This document shows positions 1-12,642 of a DNA stretch of 64,000 nucleotides, piece after piece (position 1 is the first letter of the stretch; each line of letters opens with the position of its first letter). The translations under genes and the position numbers were made by a program. This DNA comes from Clavaria fumosa (Eukaryota; Basidiomycota; Agaricomycetes; Agaricales; Clavariaceae). The DNA lies in NCBI GenBank assembly GCA_951802425.1, contig OX637797.1, positions 2,108,001-2,172,000 on the forward strand, read 5' to 3'. The notes beneath the pieces are model-generated. The model searched no databases, was not told the DNA's origin, and saw nothing but the letters and a program-made list of their open reading frames with translations.

Positions 1-186
1 CAGGTTGATCCCAAAATGCAGCAGCCAATCCCAGCACATGCGGATACCCTCTGGGAAGTCGAGGTCAAGACTGCATCACCAATACGAAACACTCCAGAGA
101 CGCCACTCAGCCATTCAATCGAGGCAGTCATACAAGTCCAGTCGCTGATGAAGGGTCTCCTTGATCTCCGTAGGCAGGATATATAA
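1..186 (+). CDS. C-terminal end of a gene cut by the window edge, possibly Mediator subunit 20
   Basis: An open plus-strand frame enters from base 1 and stops at TAA (184-186), giving 61 residues. Near the end it reads EAVIQVQSLMKGLLDLRRQD, an amphipathic helix followed by a basic tail. This resembles the C-terminus of fungal Med20, the TBP-like head subunit of Mediator, but that is recall of a family pattern and not a comparison I could run. The next gene, BCD1, is convergent and its stop codon lies only 27 bp away, so the two transcripts must overlap in their 3' UTRs. The coding call is fairly safe; the identity is not. Confidence 0.4.
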   Translation, partial: QVDPKMQQPIPAHADTLWEVEVKTASPIRNTPETPLSHSIEAVIQVQSLMKGLLDLRRQDI

Positions 187-213
187 GAGAGAAGCAAAGT
201 CGCAAATTTGGTA

Positions 214-1575
214 CTATTCTGGATTTCCCGAGTCTGAATCACTCCAACCGACCTCTTCCTCCTCATCTTGTTGGCTGTGCCGTAGCAATTGCACGATAGT
301 CGCGGGATCCAGTGGCACAGCCATCTCCTCCGTCTCATCATCCTCACTTCCGATTTCGCATTCTTCAACAAGTGCGACTTGTGTCTCTTCTTCGTCCTCG
401 CTTCCAGCATAATCGCCAAGAAGGTCTAGCATATCCTGCTCTCCTTCAACGTCTGCCTCGTCGTCGTCGCTGTCATAATTGCCTAGCAGACTACTCAGCG
501 CCGCCTGCTCTGTTTTTGCGTCCAGTTTCCGCCGCTTTGGTTGTCGCTCGGCTTCAACGTCCTGCGCCACGCAGTCTTGAGCATTCACCGCCGTTCCCTC
601 GAAGGCCTCCGAATCGCACACCTCCACTGTGAGAAACTCGACGAAGGACGTGTTGCGTAGGAGCGTGGCGAGCGGCTGGTTCGCATCCAATCTGCGATAG
701 CCGGTCCGCCTCGCCTGGGCGAGTGGCGGGTCCAGCTGTGTGCGCATGAGGCATTGCGGGATGACGGCGGACTCGACGTCGCCTGGGTCCGGCGAGACAA
801 GGTCGCGAACCCACTCCGGGATCCCTGCGGTGGCGTTCCTATTTCTGCGGTTGCGCTGCGCGGTGTGAGTTTGAAGCAGAGTGAGAAGGGTTTCTGAGAT
901 GGCATTTCGGTGCGTTAGAAGGGCGAATGTGGATTCTGATTGTCCGAAACGTTCGCCCGGCGGATGAAATATGAACTCGATAGTCAATAGCACCGTCCTT
1001 GTCCTGCGTTATGCTGGATAAATTTCTTGTGCTGAGGGGGAGACACTGCGTGAGCTACAAACATACCTTGGGTTCCAGGTTGACTGGTTCAGCTTGCTTT
1101 TCTCCATCCCACTGGGTAATATCTCCATTTCAATGTCCATACGCTCCAGCTGTGACCTCAGCACTTCCCGCTTCGAGATACCCTTGTTAAATCCAATTCG
1201 CCCCTCCCGTCCAGAGTCCGTCCTCCCCAGCCGTCCCCTGCGAGAGCTCGTCGCGGTCGCGAAACGGCTCCTCCCAATCTCCCTCCCACACTCCTCCACT
1301 TTCCTGCCAACGTCCTCAAGGAACACATAATCGTTCATCATGGCGCCCCACCCATATTCATTCATGCGCACGTACGCGACGCGGTCCCGCTCTCCGGTGC
1401 ACGCCTGCCGCGCTTTGTGCATCTGTGAGCACGGTGCTGAGCACGTATGCGCGGCGCACCGCGGGCATGTGTAGATCGCGTGGCCGCGGCGGCAAACCGC
1501 GCAGGCAACTTGGCGCGGAACGGACGAGGAGGCACTGCTCGCTGAGGAATTTTCGTGCTGGGTCTCGTCTAGCAT
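214..1575 (-). CDS. BCD1: Box C/D snoRNA assembly protein BCD1 (HIT-type zinc finger)
   Basis: Two exons, 1575-1067 and 1003-214, are joined across a 63-nt intron (GTATGT...GCAG), giving about 432 residues. After a Ser-rich N-terminus there is a HIT zinc finger (CAVC, CPRC, CSAPC spacing, then a His/Cys pair, roughly residues 24-60). It is followed by the BCD1-type stretch NDYVFLEDVGRKV, which separates it from other zf-HIT proteins. The C-terminal half has a second conserved block and then a long Asp/Glu-rich tail. In yeast and man BCD1 is a nuclear factor needed for box C/D snoRNP assembly (Nop58/Snu13 loading). The same-strand neighbour DRE2 ends 178 bp upstream, so the promoter is short. 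Confidence 0.85.
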
Positions 1576-1752
1576 TCCGAGGTTAGTGGCTGTGCTAAAT
1601 TTCCACGCGCACGCAAAACAAGTATTATCGTGCCCTAGATCTAGTTCAAAGGACGTTATACAGAGGCTAGCAGAATTGGATGCGATACAGAAATACGTCG
1701 GAGGGATACAAAGGCATTGTGCTTGTCATAAACATTTGAGGAACAATAATAA

Positions 1753-2911
1753 CTAGATGTCATCCATTCCAAGATCAATCTCCACTTTCTCTCCAGGTTT
1801 AAACGCAGGGAGGCCTGGTCCAATTTCATAGTTGAGCCAAATTTTTAGAGCACAATCACAGAGAAGAAATGCGTACCGAGGTATGGGCAGCTAGCACAGC
1901 GAAAGGCATCTCCGAGGTAACAGCTCCCACAGCTGCTCGTCGCCTTGGGGGCGTTTTTCGCAGCGTTCAGCAGCCTGTCCTTCTCGCTAGCCTTGACCTC
2001 TACAGCGACAGCCGAAGCAGCCCCACCACGGTCTCCTGCGTCAAGCACGACGACAGTAGCGCCCTGCCGCGCCTCCTCCTCCTCGAGTTCCGCAAGGCCG
2101 CACGTGCAGTTCTTGCACGCCTTCTTCCGGCGCGGTGCCTCCGCACTCATCTCGAATGGCCCACACGCAGCGGCGGGTCGCGCGCGGTCTTCGGGCGTCA
2201 GCAGCGCCTCGGCATCGATGGTCGGCGTCGACGGCGCGTACAGCGTCCACAGCGCTTTCTTGGACGCCGTGTCCGCACCAGGCTGGCGACGGCGCGGGAG
2301 CGGAATCGCCAGTGCTGTTGCCGTTGTTGCCGTTGCCGTCGGTGGTATGGCTCCCGGTTCCGCTGCAGACGAGTTGGTGATACTGGTAGCGGGACCGGGT
2401 CGGCCATTGACGATATGTGCGGGCTTTTGGGCAATCAGAGTACCCCCTGCCGCATCTGGGATGTCTGAGAGGAGCATGAAACCGGCCGTTTTGAGCTCCA
2501 GCGGGAGCGGGCTGAGGGTTGGGATTAGATCGTGCAGGTGGAGGGTCCCGAGCGGGACGAGTGCGAGCAAGAGACATGATAGAAGATCGGACAGGTCCGG
2601 CAAGAGTGAGGCGTAGTCCGCCTGAGAAAGGGCGATGTGAACGGAGGAGTACATCGTCGGTGCCAGTGTTGCGGCTTCCAGAAGTCGATCAGCAAGCCAG
2701 ACAAAGCTAAGGAGTAGCAGATCAAAGGAGACTTACCACCATCTATAATTCTATCCAGCATCTGCCGTTCTACATCCCTGTTGTCCAGAGTGCTTATCAG
2801 GGATTGGTATTTGCCATTTTGAGCCGTTGAAGGCGAGCCAATGACCAGGGTGGGGTACCGCAAGTTAGTAGACTTTGGGTCGGGAAGCACGGGGAGTGCT
2901 GTAGGTGACAT
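1753..2911 (-). CDS. DRE2: Anamorsin homologue, cytosolic Fe-S cluster assembly factor
   Basis: Three exons (2911-2737, 2674-1877, 1814-1753) with two 62-nt introns give about 344 residues. The N-terminal half is the variable Dre2 domain. The C-terminal CIAPIN1 domain carries both expected cysteine clusters: CKNCTC (part of the CX2CXC motif that binds a 2Fe-2S cluster) and CGSCYLGDAFRCASC (CX2CX7CX2C, the second cluster). The last small exon supplies the family C-terminus LPAFKPGEKV...DDI, which confirms the splice. Dre2 takes electrons from the diflavin reductase Tah18 and passes them to cytosolic Fe-S assembly. A frame that reads through the second intron gives a false C-terminus and should be ignored. 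Confidence 0.92.
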
Positions 2912-3239
2912 GGCGATGGAGGTGGTGCGAGCACAAGATGAATATTGTGTACCTGCGCCCTAACGAGGTGCTGAGGACGAGACGGTGTTGGGGTGAACGG
3001 CGAAGCAGAATCGGCCTGAGGCGAGATCATGTCCGTGGCCGTTGGCGTGGCGTGACTCAGACGATTACAAATCCGACTCAACGTGGATTTGGCCTTGCAA
3101 ATGTATGGCATTTCTGCGAGCTTACAAGTACAGAGGAACCGTCACAATCAATGTATGAGAAACAGCCAGGCAGGAAGGAAGCTATTTATGTAGCGTTCGT
3201 AGCGGCAACGAAAGAAGAAAAGAAAAAGGAAAGGAACTC
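2912..3239. other. Intergenic, presumed DRE2 promoter and forkhead gene 3' region
   Basis: This stretch lies between the DRE2 start and the forkhead gene stop on the same strand. I see no coding pattern. It ends in an A/G-rich tract (about 3208-3238). Confidence 0.5.
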
Positions 3240-4464
3240 TCACTGTTGCTGCTGCTGATCAACAGGATTCCCTTGGGGAGGGAGCATCTGATGAGGAGGC
3301 ATGGGAGCATCGCCAGGAGTGAGAGGGGCCAGTAACGCGCCCCTTAACCGGAAGAACATCATTCTATACCACTCTTCCGCGGCGCCTTCCTTTTCCTGTT
3401 GCTGCGTCAAGTTTTGCAGGTGTCCAAGCTCCTTGATCCATTGGAGTCGCCAGCTGACATTGCCCGATTCGTCGAGTTCCAGCCTCTCATCGGGCCCCAC
3501 AACATAAGGAGGGATATGAGGAGGGAAGCGCATACCCCCTGGGTTCATTATAAAATTGGGATCAAACCTATTACTAAAGGTCAGCATGCCAGCTGCTGTG
3601 AACATAAGCAGGAAAAGAGTTACGGGGTGTTAAACGTTCCGGGAAAAGGCGTTTGTCTGCTCGGCCCCGCCTCTTCTGGGTGCATGGTAGGTGGAACATA
3701 TTGAGCGTGCGGATCATTAAATGGCGGATCCGGCTGGAAATCGACATCTTCTGCGATACGACCTTTCTTGGGTTTCTTTTTGCGAATGCGATGAACGCCA
3801 GTGCGAGGGTCGACGTTATCATTGACAGTCCAGTAAGAGCCCTTACCACGGTCGGTGAGAGGCCGTGGCACCTTTTCGAAACAAGGATTGAGCGAGAGAT
3901 TGTGACGGACTGAATTCTGGAACAGCGTGTTAGTATATCACGCCACTGGAATTGTAAAATCAAGCGCAGAAACGCTCGGAAATGTATGCCTCGATCACAA
4001 GTCGCGTCGATAACACAACCAAGAGTGACGATAACAGTAGCTACTTGCCTTCCAACCACTAGGTGCAGTGCGGAAGTACGGGAACTAGGAATCGGGGGTG
4101 GGTCAATGAAATGCACTCGAAGAAGAAAGAGACTTACTCGAGATTCAATGGCGTAATAAATGTCCTCAAGGAGCAATTTCTGGTTCGGAGACCCTTTGAT
4201 AGCGTAGCTGAGCGGCAGAGAATTGCCCAAGTCAATGATAGCTACAATGATTCGAAATTAGACAACGAACCGAATGAGAGTCGAGTAGGGATAGAAGGGT
4301 TTGCTTCCTGGAGGGCCATCCCGAAGAGAATCGAGGTTTATGGGGAGACCACCGGTGAGGTCGTTGGGTTCTTGAGGATAATAGGATGTGCCCGCCAAAT
4401 CGCCTTGTGGTTGATCGGTGGTCATCAAACCGGGTGGCAATCCTGCAGGTGGTTGCTGTGCCAT
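3240..4464 (-). CDS. Forkhead (winged-helix) transcription factor
   Basis: Five exons (4464-4271, 4207-4138, 4084-4049, 3916-3624, 3573-3240) give about 308 residues. The forkhead domain is split over four exons: [17 protein letters not shown] (helix 1), [17 protein letters not shown] (helix 2), a 36-nt exon ending SGWK, then [16 protein letters not shown] (recognition helix 3) and [10 protein letters not shown] (wing). A basic [10 protein letters not shown] stretch after the domain may be a nuclear signal. The third intron has a GC donor (AAG|GCAAGT). The C-terminus is Pro/Gln-rich. At 308 aa it is short for a fungal forkhead factor, and no FHA domain is visible, so it is not an Fkh1/2-type protein. 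The start is the first ATG in frame. Targets are unknown. Confidence 0.87.
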
Positions 4465-6112
4465 GGCGATCTGACGACGAAGACGAGAGTAAGTGTGAGT
4501 GACTTGGCTTGTCTGCGCCGACTGAGGTGGTGGACTGGGAAAAGAAAGAGGGCTGTTGCAGACCCACACCTGAACTGGCTTACATCATCAACCGGGTATG
4601 TCCGTGGCGAAGGCCCACGACCACGACGTTTGGGTCCTCGAGCACGAGCGGTGAACACCGCTGGTCATTGTCCGGCCGCGATGAGGAGTGGTCGTCAGCG
4701 AGATCAGACGTGGGATGCAGAAGGGAGTGTTTGTGTATTCCCTGACCCGCCACCTGCTCCTCAACACGCTACGACAGTGTCCAAATCATCAAAGACACGT
4801 TAAAACAAATCCACAACGCTGGCACAAACAAAATCGTCTGCATTCCCCGTCGCCATTCTATCTGTCTCCCACCCACTCTTTCGCGGCGAGGGGGACCCGT
4901 CAAGGACCGTGTGTACACTTTTCAGCCCTGTGCGTGTGATGGACCTCGAAATCTAAGCACGTCGCCACCCTTTCTTCGTCTTGTGGCGGCGTATTCACCT
5001 CAACACTCCCACGCGTCTTTCTCAAGAGCTTTTCTTTTTCTTTTCTTTTGGGCTCCCTGCAAGCGCTGCCTGATGGACGCCAACATAATAGAACTGATTT
5101 GTCAATCCAGACCCCAGTGCCTCGTCGATCTCTGGCATGGTTCAACTTGTGCCACCTTTCCTCCGCCCAAATCCCTTCAAGGTGCGACCCTGATGATTGA
5201 ATTGGTGAGCGCATGTGCAGCACTCTAAATGGCCGCAATAATGTTGTAGTTTTACACTAGTAGACTTTGAGTGTCGTGCAGCGTCGTGGAGCGTTGTGGC
5301 TAAGGGCAACATCTCTCCCGACATCACCACTTTGACTGCACAATGATGGATGTGGCCTTGAGCAATCGAGATAATCCCTTCGGGTCCACCCGGCCAACGG
5401 ACCGGATGTTCATGGTACGACTTCTGCCGGTCGTTTTCGCCACATAAATGTGGGGGGCGCGGGTTCATCCGGATTGTTTCTTTCAGACGTTCGACCGAGC
5501 GACTTCTGAGCGATCGCACCGGACTTTGCACCTGGATGCCGTCACTGAGCTCAATAGGGGTGGGTCATTCCTTCCCACCACGGACCGCCACCGGCTAGCA
5601 GCCATAGACATACATGATGGATGTGAGAACGGTACGTATCAATGGGAATTTCCAATATTTCATGCGCAATGCCAGCGCTAAAATCAGACACCCCGCTGGA
5701 GCCGCCTTTGCCTTCAGTAATTGAATCTTGGGACGACTGTATTTTTGTGAGTTCGGATGTTTTGGAACATTGCGTTGGTTGCTGTAACGACGCTTGCCTC
5801 TCTAGGAAATTGATCTGATGAAATTCGATTCGTGTTATCGCAAGGTTAAAGATTAGAACGTTGCTCTCGTAAACGACCTCGCGTGATCGCTCGAATCCCC
5901 ATAATGGGCAATCGAGGATCAAGTGTTCCCCCTTTCCAGCTCGACATTCCATCATGTTCCTCGCCACCATGGCCCCCCCGACCTTAAATATCGCACTACA
6001 ACCGGTGCCTTTCTACGCTTTGCCCTCCTGAGCGCTTTCACTGCCCAGGCAGAGCGAACCGGTTCCCGGTATCTCTCCGTCTGTATACCTCACGATTCTT
6101 CCAACCGTCGCA
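4465..6112. other. Long divergent intergenic region
   Basis: This 1.6-kb region separates the forkhead gene (minus) from the DUF6533 gene (plus). Several short open frames occur on both strands, but none shows a family motif or a sensible splice pattern. A T/C-rich tract lies near 5021-5050. It probably holds two promoters and 5' UTRs. Confidence 0.5.
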
Positions 6113-8099
6113 ATGGGTCTAGAACTTTATGTCCTTGGTCAGCATGTCCTCAAGGACGTGAGGTCGGCACGCACATGTCAGCGTATGTCTCTCAGCCTTA
6201 TTTTATGCCACATGCACCTTATGAGTATGTAGTCGTCGCTACTATTTGGGTCTTTTATGACCATAGTGAGTAATCCCCCTCCACGGTATTTATCGCTCAA
6301 TCTAATGTTGGTACCTCTAGTCACCACGCTCGACCAAGAGGTGTGTTCAACCACAACTAAATATTCAATCTTCTGCGCTCTGTTAATCCCAATCTGGCAT
6401 AGATCGAACTAGTATGGGTAGGTTACCGCGGCTCTCTGACATCCTCCGCCTCTTTAGCTAATGCGTTGGAACAGAAAAAGCGTTGGTCCCTCTCGAAAGC
6501 CTTGTTTTTATGGGTAGGTTACGAAGAGGCGACGCTGGCATTTTAGGCGGCTGATTTTCTCCGCCTCTCAGAACCGTTATTACGGGGACGCGCTCGTCCT
6601 GTGCGTTGCTTTTTCTTGAATTTACCCTGCAGAACGCAATTTGACAGTATGCGTGTCTCTCAAGTGCCGATGCCATTGGTATGCCTTGTTCATGGTTGCC
6701 GCTGGTATCATACCCACGTGTTTGACAGTGTTCTTTCTTCCCTCCGTTTCCCAACCGGTATGGAAATTGATAATCTGTTTCAATGACCATCCTTAACATG
6801 TCCCAGTTGTGCGTCCATTTGTAGTGCTACAGAGTCTGACACCAAATCCGAATTCCTGTCTCTGATTTACAGCTGTGAGTACTAGACATGATTCGCTACT
6901 GTGACCTTCTCACTGTCGAATGACAGGCAATACATGGTTACGGTCTCAAGGCTGGTGTAGCACTGTATTAATTTGGTCGATGCAAGGTTCGTCTATTCTA
7001 TCTATGGCGAATCGCCCCGTCCTCACAAACGAGTTTTCTTGCATGAAGCTATCATGCAATTCCGCATATATGCCATGTTTCAACAGTCGCACAATGTTGT
7101 GATGTTCATGTTTGTAGGGTTCATCGTCGAGATCACCGTTACATCCATCATTTTGGCGAGATCCTACACAGGCTTAAGGGGTGCGCATCCTAATTGCCTT
7201 ACTTAACGACTTCAAAACCTCATCCTGTAACCAAACTAGTTATGGTTGTCACGATACCCGGGAACAGCGCTGAGATCTGTGTGCCAGTCAGGGTAGACAA
7301 ATTGTTCAGCAGTGTATGGCTGCCTATCATCTGCTTCGAATGTGTACTACTTGTCCTCGCCCTATGGATTGGATTCAAACACATGCGAGAGCTGCGCCTC
7401 ATTGGCCGCTGGAACGGCGACACCGTACTCAATGTCCTCATGAGGGATTCCATTTTCTACTTTTGCGCGTGAGTTACTCCCGGATGCAAGCATTTTGGAT
7501 CGCGACTGACTCAGGATTTCTCTCCCACAGGATCTTCGCCGCGTATAGCACAAACGCTTTGATCTGGTTTATACATCCAGTACGTGATATTTGTGAGCCT
7601 CGAAACGGGATCTGAATAGCCCCTCTCTTTTTCATAATTTAAAACCAATTTTCAGCCGAGCTGGCTGGAGATTCCCTTTGGATTCTCAATGGCAGCCACC
7701 GTCATCATGGGATGTCGCCTTCTTCTCAACATCCGCGAAGCGTGCTACGAGGCGAAGCCGCCCGACGAAGAGAACGAGCTTGACGCCAGGATAACACCCC
7801 CACGCGCGTTTTCGCGCCCGGTCGACCTGATGCCACACACATTCCCTTGGTCTCTACCCGGAAAAGACGACTCGACCAGTCCCGACCCGGATTGGGAGAC
7901 GCGCTCCGCCAGATCACTAGGCCGTCCTGTTAATCGGGAACATAATGATATACCAGTCGAAGACAACGAGACCTGGATTTGGGATGATCGCCTAGCCGAG
8001 GACAGGATGATAGCCAGCGAGGGTGGGTGTAGTCACAAGTCACAAGAGAGAAAAGATCGCAGTTCCACATCTTCTAGTTATGTTTTCATGGCGATATAG
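6113..8099 (+). CDS. DUF6533-type multi-pass membrane protein
   Basis: Spliced plus-strand gene with at least 12 small exons: 6113-6182, 6233-6265, 6321-6340, 6403-6417 (15 nt, IELVW), 6475-6513, 6572-~6600, ~6835-6874, 6927-6986, 7049-7180, 7240-7468, 7531-7579 and 7656-8099. Together the early exons read YDHITTLDQEIELVWKKRW followed by ...NRYYG, the DUF6533 signature of basidiomycete membrane proteins. Later exons encode hydrophobic helices (MQFRIYAMF; FMFVGFIVEITVT; IICFECVLLVLALWIGF) and a conserved block ending in RLLLNIREA. The C-terminal ~110 residues are hydrophilic and probably cytosolic. The linkage between about 6600 and 6835 is unresolved: no GT-AG choice keeps frame cleanly. Function of the family is unknown; a receptor-like role is only suspected. 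Confidence 0.75.
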
Positions 8100-8132
8100 T
8101 GGTGATAGAGGAACATTGTATTATATTTACCA

Positions 8133-11100
8133 TCATGCCAGGGGCTCATACATAATCACATTTATATAGACACTTGAAATATCTCTGGGATCTTTGCGAT
8201 CACACACTACCGAGGACGGATGAGCCAACCGGTACGCATGCAGATTAATTTTGAGCACTGACCCATACGCGTATTCGACTTCGTCTACTCCCCCGCCTGA
8301 TCCAAATGGTCCTGATTCCCGTGGCATCGGACCGAGCTCGGCATCATCTTCCACATCGCCCAGTTCGACGTCGTCTAATCCGAATGGTAGGACAGGTCTC
8401 AGCCCGCCACCGGAGCTAGATCGACGGGCGCCAGCGGGCGATTTGGGGAGAGCCGCCATAGTTTTTGGGCTCATATGCTGTTGAGATCTGTCAATCTTGT
8501 GTACGCAAAGAACAATGGCTATCATTGTCATACCTCCCAATTGTTCAAGTTTTCGTCAGATTCGCCGGGGTCCAGACGTGTATCATCACCTAGATCGCCT
8601 ATAGAGGCCACGCTCTCGCTATCACTGATGCCATCAGCGATTTCCGAAGCGAATTGGGGCAATCGATCCCAAGCATTGCTAGGGATACCGCCAAAGAGAG
8701 GGCGGGTATCCTGGCCTTGGTCTTCCGCCCAACCTAGATCGGACAAGTATTCCTCATATTCCTCCTCGAATGCAATGTCCTCCGTGACAAAAGGGAGGAA
8801 GATGGAAGGATCTGGCGCCTGTGATCGGGATGGAGGAAAGACGTCAGCGTCCACGATGTTGGGCGTTCCAAGAGGCCGCATGATGTTCGAAAGTTCGGGG
8901 CCAGGATGAAGACCTTCAATATGATGCGACATGCTCACAGATCGCTTGTGAGCTTGTCCATGCTGTTGCGGAGGTGCAATAGGCCCATATCTTTTGTTAT
9001 TATCTTGTATTTGTTTGACTCAGCAAGTGCTTCAGCGATCGTAATGGAAGGTTGCCTCTCACAAAATTTGACCAAGTGTCGAAGGGCTTGCTCTTGGGCC
9101 TAAAAAGTTTCAGCATGATATCTAGCGGCGATCTATACATAATTTCTCAACCTGTGCATCTGATACATCGTCAACTTCTGTGCCGGTCAACCATTCGTCT
9201 CGAAGCTCTGGCCTGCAATTCAAATAAATAGAAGTGATAACCTTCATATTCGCTGCGCCGATAGATGAGCGAGGAATCTTGGCACATGGATCAAACCCAC
9301 ATTGTCGCCACTTTCTACCGCAGAAAGGCACTTGACTTTTGATCAGCTTCAGCACATGGAGTTGAAGCATTGGATGTGAAACACGAAGAATTCGCTTCAA
9401 TACAGCCTGGCCATAGTCAACCTTCTATCCGAGCTTCGCGCGCGCCAGACTCACCGAACTCTTGTATTGTACAAGCATCCAGATTCGATGAGACCTATGC
9501 TTTGAGAGCTTTTGCATAATTTTCGCGAAGTTGATAGTGGAGAAAAAATTTCTCCAAGAGAATTCTGTTAACATCTCGACCTCATCCTCAATTGTGTGAC
9601 CGTTTGGTAGACTGGTTTTGCGCAGGACACTCTTCCTGGAAGAGTGGGGCATATGATCTTCGGGATGAACTGGTTGAGGGTTTTTGCTAAAATGTGTTTG
9701 GCAGTAGCGAAAGAAGCTAGGAAACGCGCGGCCATGACAATCAACTCAGGTTCCTTAGAATATGTACGCACTTATTTTCAGGTGAATCGGCTTTGGAAAC
9801 AACGGAATTTGAGACTTCTTGTAAGCCAAACATCTTCAAGATGAGCAACAAGCAGTTGGTGTCGAGTAGAAGCTGGCCAAGATGGTGGAACTTCAGGACG
9901 TCTATGAGATCTCAACGAAATGTCATCCCTTCCACGATGCGGTTTTTACGCACGAGAAACTTTGAACCACTTCAAGACCAATAACAAAATGGCTGAAACA
10001 GCTTTCGATGTCACTTCTCGATGACGGATGACGTCGGTCTCTTCGAGAGTCATTGGGGGTGCCGGTGGATGCTCCTGGGCAGCTGAGGAATTGTGAGTAG
10101 ATGGATCGAAAAACATGAGTAAAATGTGTACGTGAAACAACGCCCGGCGGAAATATTGATGATGTGGTTGATTGTGGGACTTGGTTACTCGAGCTAGCGG
10201 ATACTGCGGCAAGAAGGAGTTTCAAGAGGACGAGAACCCATGTCGACAAAGTCGACAAGACTGCATTCTGGATGACTAAAGATTAAACCAGGCACCGCAA
10301 GTTCCGCGAGTAGGACACACATATATTTGTTCAACCCTTTTCAAACGCAGCAAGTCCTCCAATCTCTGTTTGACCTTTCGCCTCTCGGCGCCATTTCCAG
10401 CATTCCTCATCATGCGCGTCGCCTCCAAGATTTGTGCATCCAAGAGTGCAACGTCTGGCAACGAGTCAGTGGCATCCGCATCCTGAGATAGGCAACTTCA
10501 GTCCGTGACAATCAAAGAAACCTGCAAAACTGACACTGAGGTCAATGTTTCCGGACAATTTCCCAGGTTCACCCTCGTGCCCCGATGTAAAATCTAATCC
10601 ACTTTCTTGGGTCATACACTCTTCTCTGGTCCTCCACATCTGGGCCAGGGCCAGACTGATATACATATGTTTGTGATAAAGCTTATCAGCTTCCTCTATA
10701 GCGAAAGGCACCAAACGCGCATTGCCATTCCCTGGATATCGTGCCTGCGTCTTGGAGAACGGGAACAGGAATGGGCGATTTTGATCCGTTTGGTATTGCT
10801 GTCGCTTCGGTTTCGGGGAAGGGGGTGGGCTGGGTGCTGGTGTCAAAGATTGCATGTTCGGCCGGTACTGTTGTTGCTGTTGCGGCTGCTGGCCAGGAAA
10901 TGGGTGATTATGGCTACTCTGCGCGGGTGCCCCCGAAGGGGGAGCATCTGTATGACTATCATGGTGGTAATGATGTCGTATAGGAATTGGAGAATATGCT
11001 TGAGCTAGACGAGACGCAAGAAGCGGGGCAGGAGGGAGCTTGCTGTGATTAGCTTGGGTTTCAGAAGGGGCCTCGACCGCTGCATTGGTTTGGATTGTAG

Positions 11101-12413
11101 TCGGTGTAAAGGTAGGGTATTTGACGGTTGTTTCTTGACGAAACACCTCAATATCCAAGGGCGAAGATTTGATGGGCAGAGCTGTATTCGATATTTAACC
11201 TTGCAGACTCGGCAAATTCAACACTAGCTGACCTTCATCTGGTGTTGAAGGTAGGCCGCCAAGCTCGCGGGCGAGCTTCTTCACACGAGCCAATTCTCGA
11301 ATGCCACCCAAACAACTCAGGAGGGTTTTCCAAAGCAGAAGTAGTAGCTAGCGAAGCATGGATATTCCCGAATACATGACATACATTGAGATCATACCTT
11401 CTTGATTGGATAACCTTTGGCCGTTTTATCGCGCATAAGGGCGACAACATTGAAAAGATACACAGGCAGTGGCGGGTCAAGACTCACTATAAATTTCAGT
11501 GAGGCAAAAAGTAGCTTGGATGTGATGGAAAACACTGACTCAACTCGCTAGCAAATTCGTCGCTGACTTTGTGGATGACTACTAAATGATAGAGCATGCC
11601 AAGATAGACAGAGATTTCCGTAGTGACTTCCTCAATAAACTCCTGCTTCTCGGTAGGAGTGATATTGAAACTCATGGCGTCGCTATCTGAGAGTCCACTA
11701 AAAAATAGTTAGGAGCACGAGCTGTAGGTTAAAAAGAGGGGAGCAAAAAATGTTCACCAAAGAATGTCGTGTTTGGAATGCGCGATTTTCATTGCTTCAA
11801 CAATGGTGCTCACACCATTCGCAGCACGTACGAGTTGGCAATTTTCCAAGATCCAGCGCAACTGATGATCCGGGCAGCTGGTCTCCGCAAAAGATCCTGA
11901 TTGGCAAGTCAAACCCATGAACATCTAACGGAATGGCTTTGCAAACCTTGGAGCAAGTAGAAGAGTCTTCTTGCGTTTGTGAACCGTATAACCGCGTCGC
12001 GGTGTTCTAAACTTTCTAGCAACACCTCAATATGAGCCCTGCGTTGTGCCATTGGAGATTGGGTCCACTCTGTGATCTCTTTCAATCGTCGCATGAACTT
12101 CGAGATGCCAATCACTTGCCTCCGTTGTATGAACCCTCCCATGCCTTGAAATTCTCAGCAACTTGCGGCATTTCAATGTATGAGTAAAATTCATCAATCT
12201 CATTCGTTACGGTGTCTTCGTCATCGTAGCGGAAATCAAAAAACAGTTGCTAGTGATATGTAAGAATTTGCGCGAGAGACGGTGGGTTTGCATATGAACC
12301 TTCGGCTTTGGTACTGAATTAACTATAGCTTTGAGCTGCCCTAGGGTAATAGAATCGTCGACGCTGTCCTGAACATGGTTGCTCGAGTAGGGAGGCAGGG
12401 CGGCGAAAGACAT
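8133..12413 (-). CDS. FAR11: STRIPAK complex subunit, FAR11/STRIP1 family
   Basis: A long multi-exon gene starts at ATG 12413 and stops at 8133. Recognised blocks in order: an N1221-like region (NEIDEFYSYIEMPQV; RRAHIEVLLESLEHRD; FAETSCPDHQLRWILENC), a Pro/Gln-rich low-complexity linker near 10.8 kb, the helical PFAIEEADKLYHKHMYISLA block, and the DUF3402 C-terminal half (LHVLKLIKSQVPFCGRKWRQ; MKVITSIYLNCRPELRDEW). It ends with an acidic segment (IAFEEEYEEYLSDLGW). STRIP1/Far11 scaffolds the striatin-PP2A-kinase complex; in filamentous fungi (PRO22/Ham-2 homologues) it is needed for hyphal fusion and sexual development. Most introns are 50-60 nt. Exon borders in the middle were not all fixed. 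Confidence 0.85.
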
Positions 12414-12642
12414 TTTGCCGACCAGTTGCAGAGTCGCGACGAATGGTGCACAACTGGTAACGTGACAGGCCTGCGAGCATTCATTGGACAGTGTCACACC
12501 TTGACTCCCACATCCTACCATTCAACTATGCTCATTCCATCAAACATCCCGCTTCGACAGCAGAACGTCGCTCACTCTGGGGCTCAGGCTGTTGATTCTA
12601 ACTACATTCAGCAATGAGAGCACATATAAGAGCTACAGCAAT

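Noticed and set aside
1845..2654. DRE2 read through its last intron to a different C-terminus
   Set aside because: The spliced version ends LPAFKPGEKV...DDI, the family C-terminus; the read-through tail is intron sequence.
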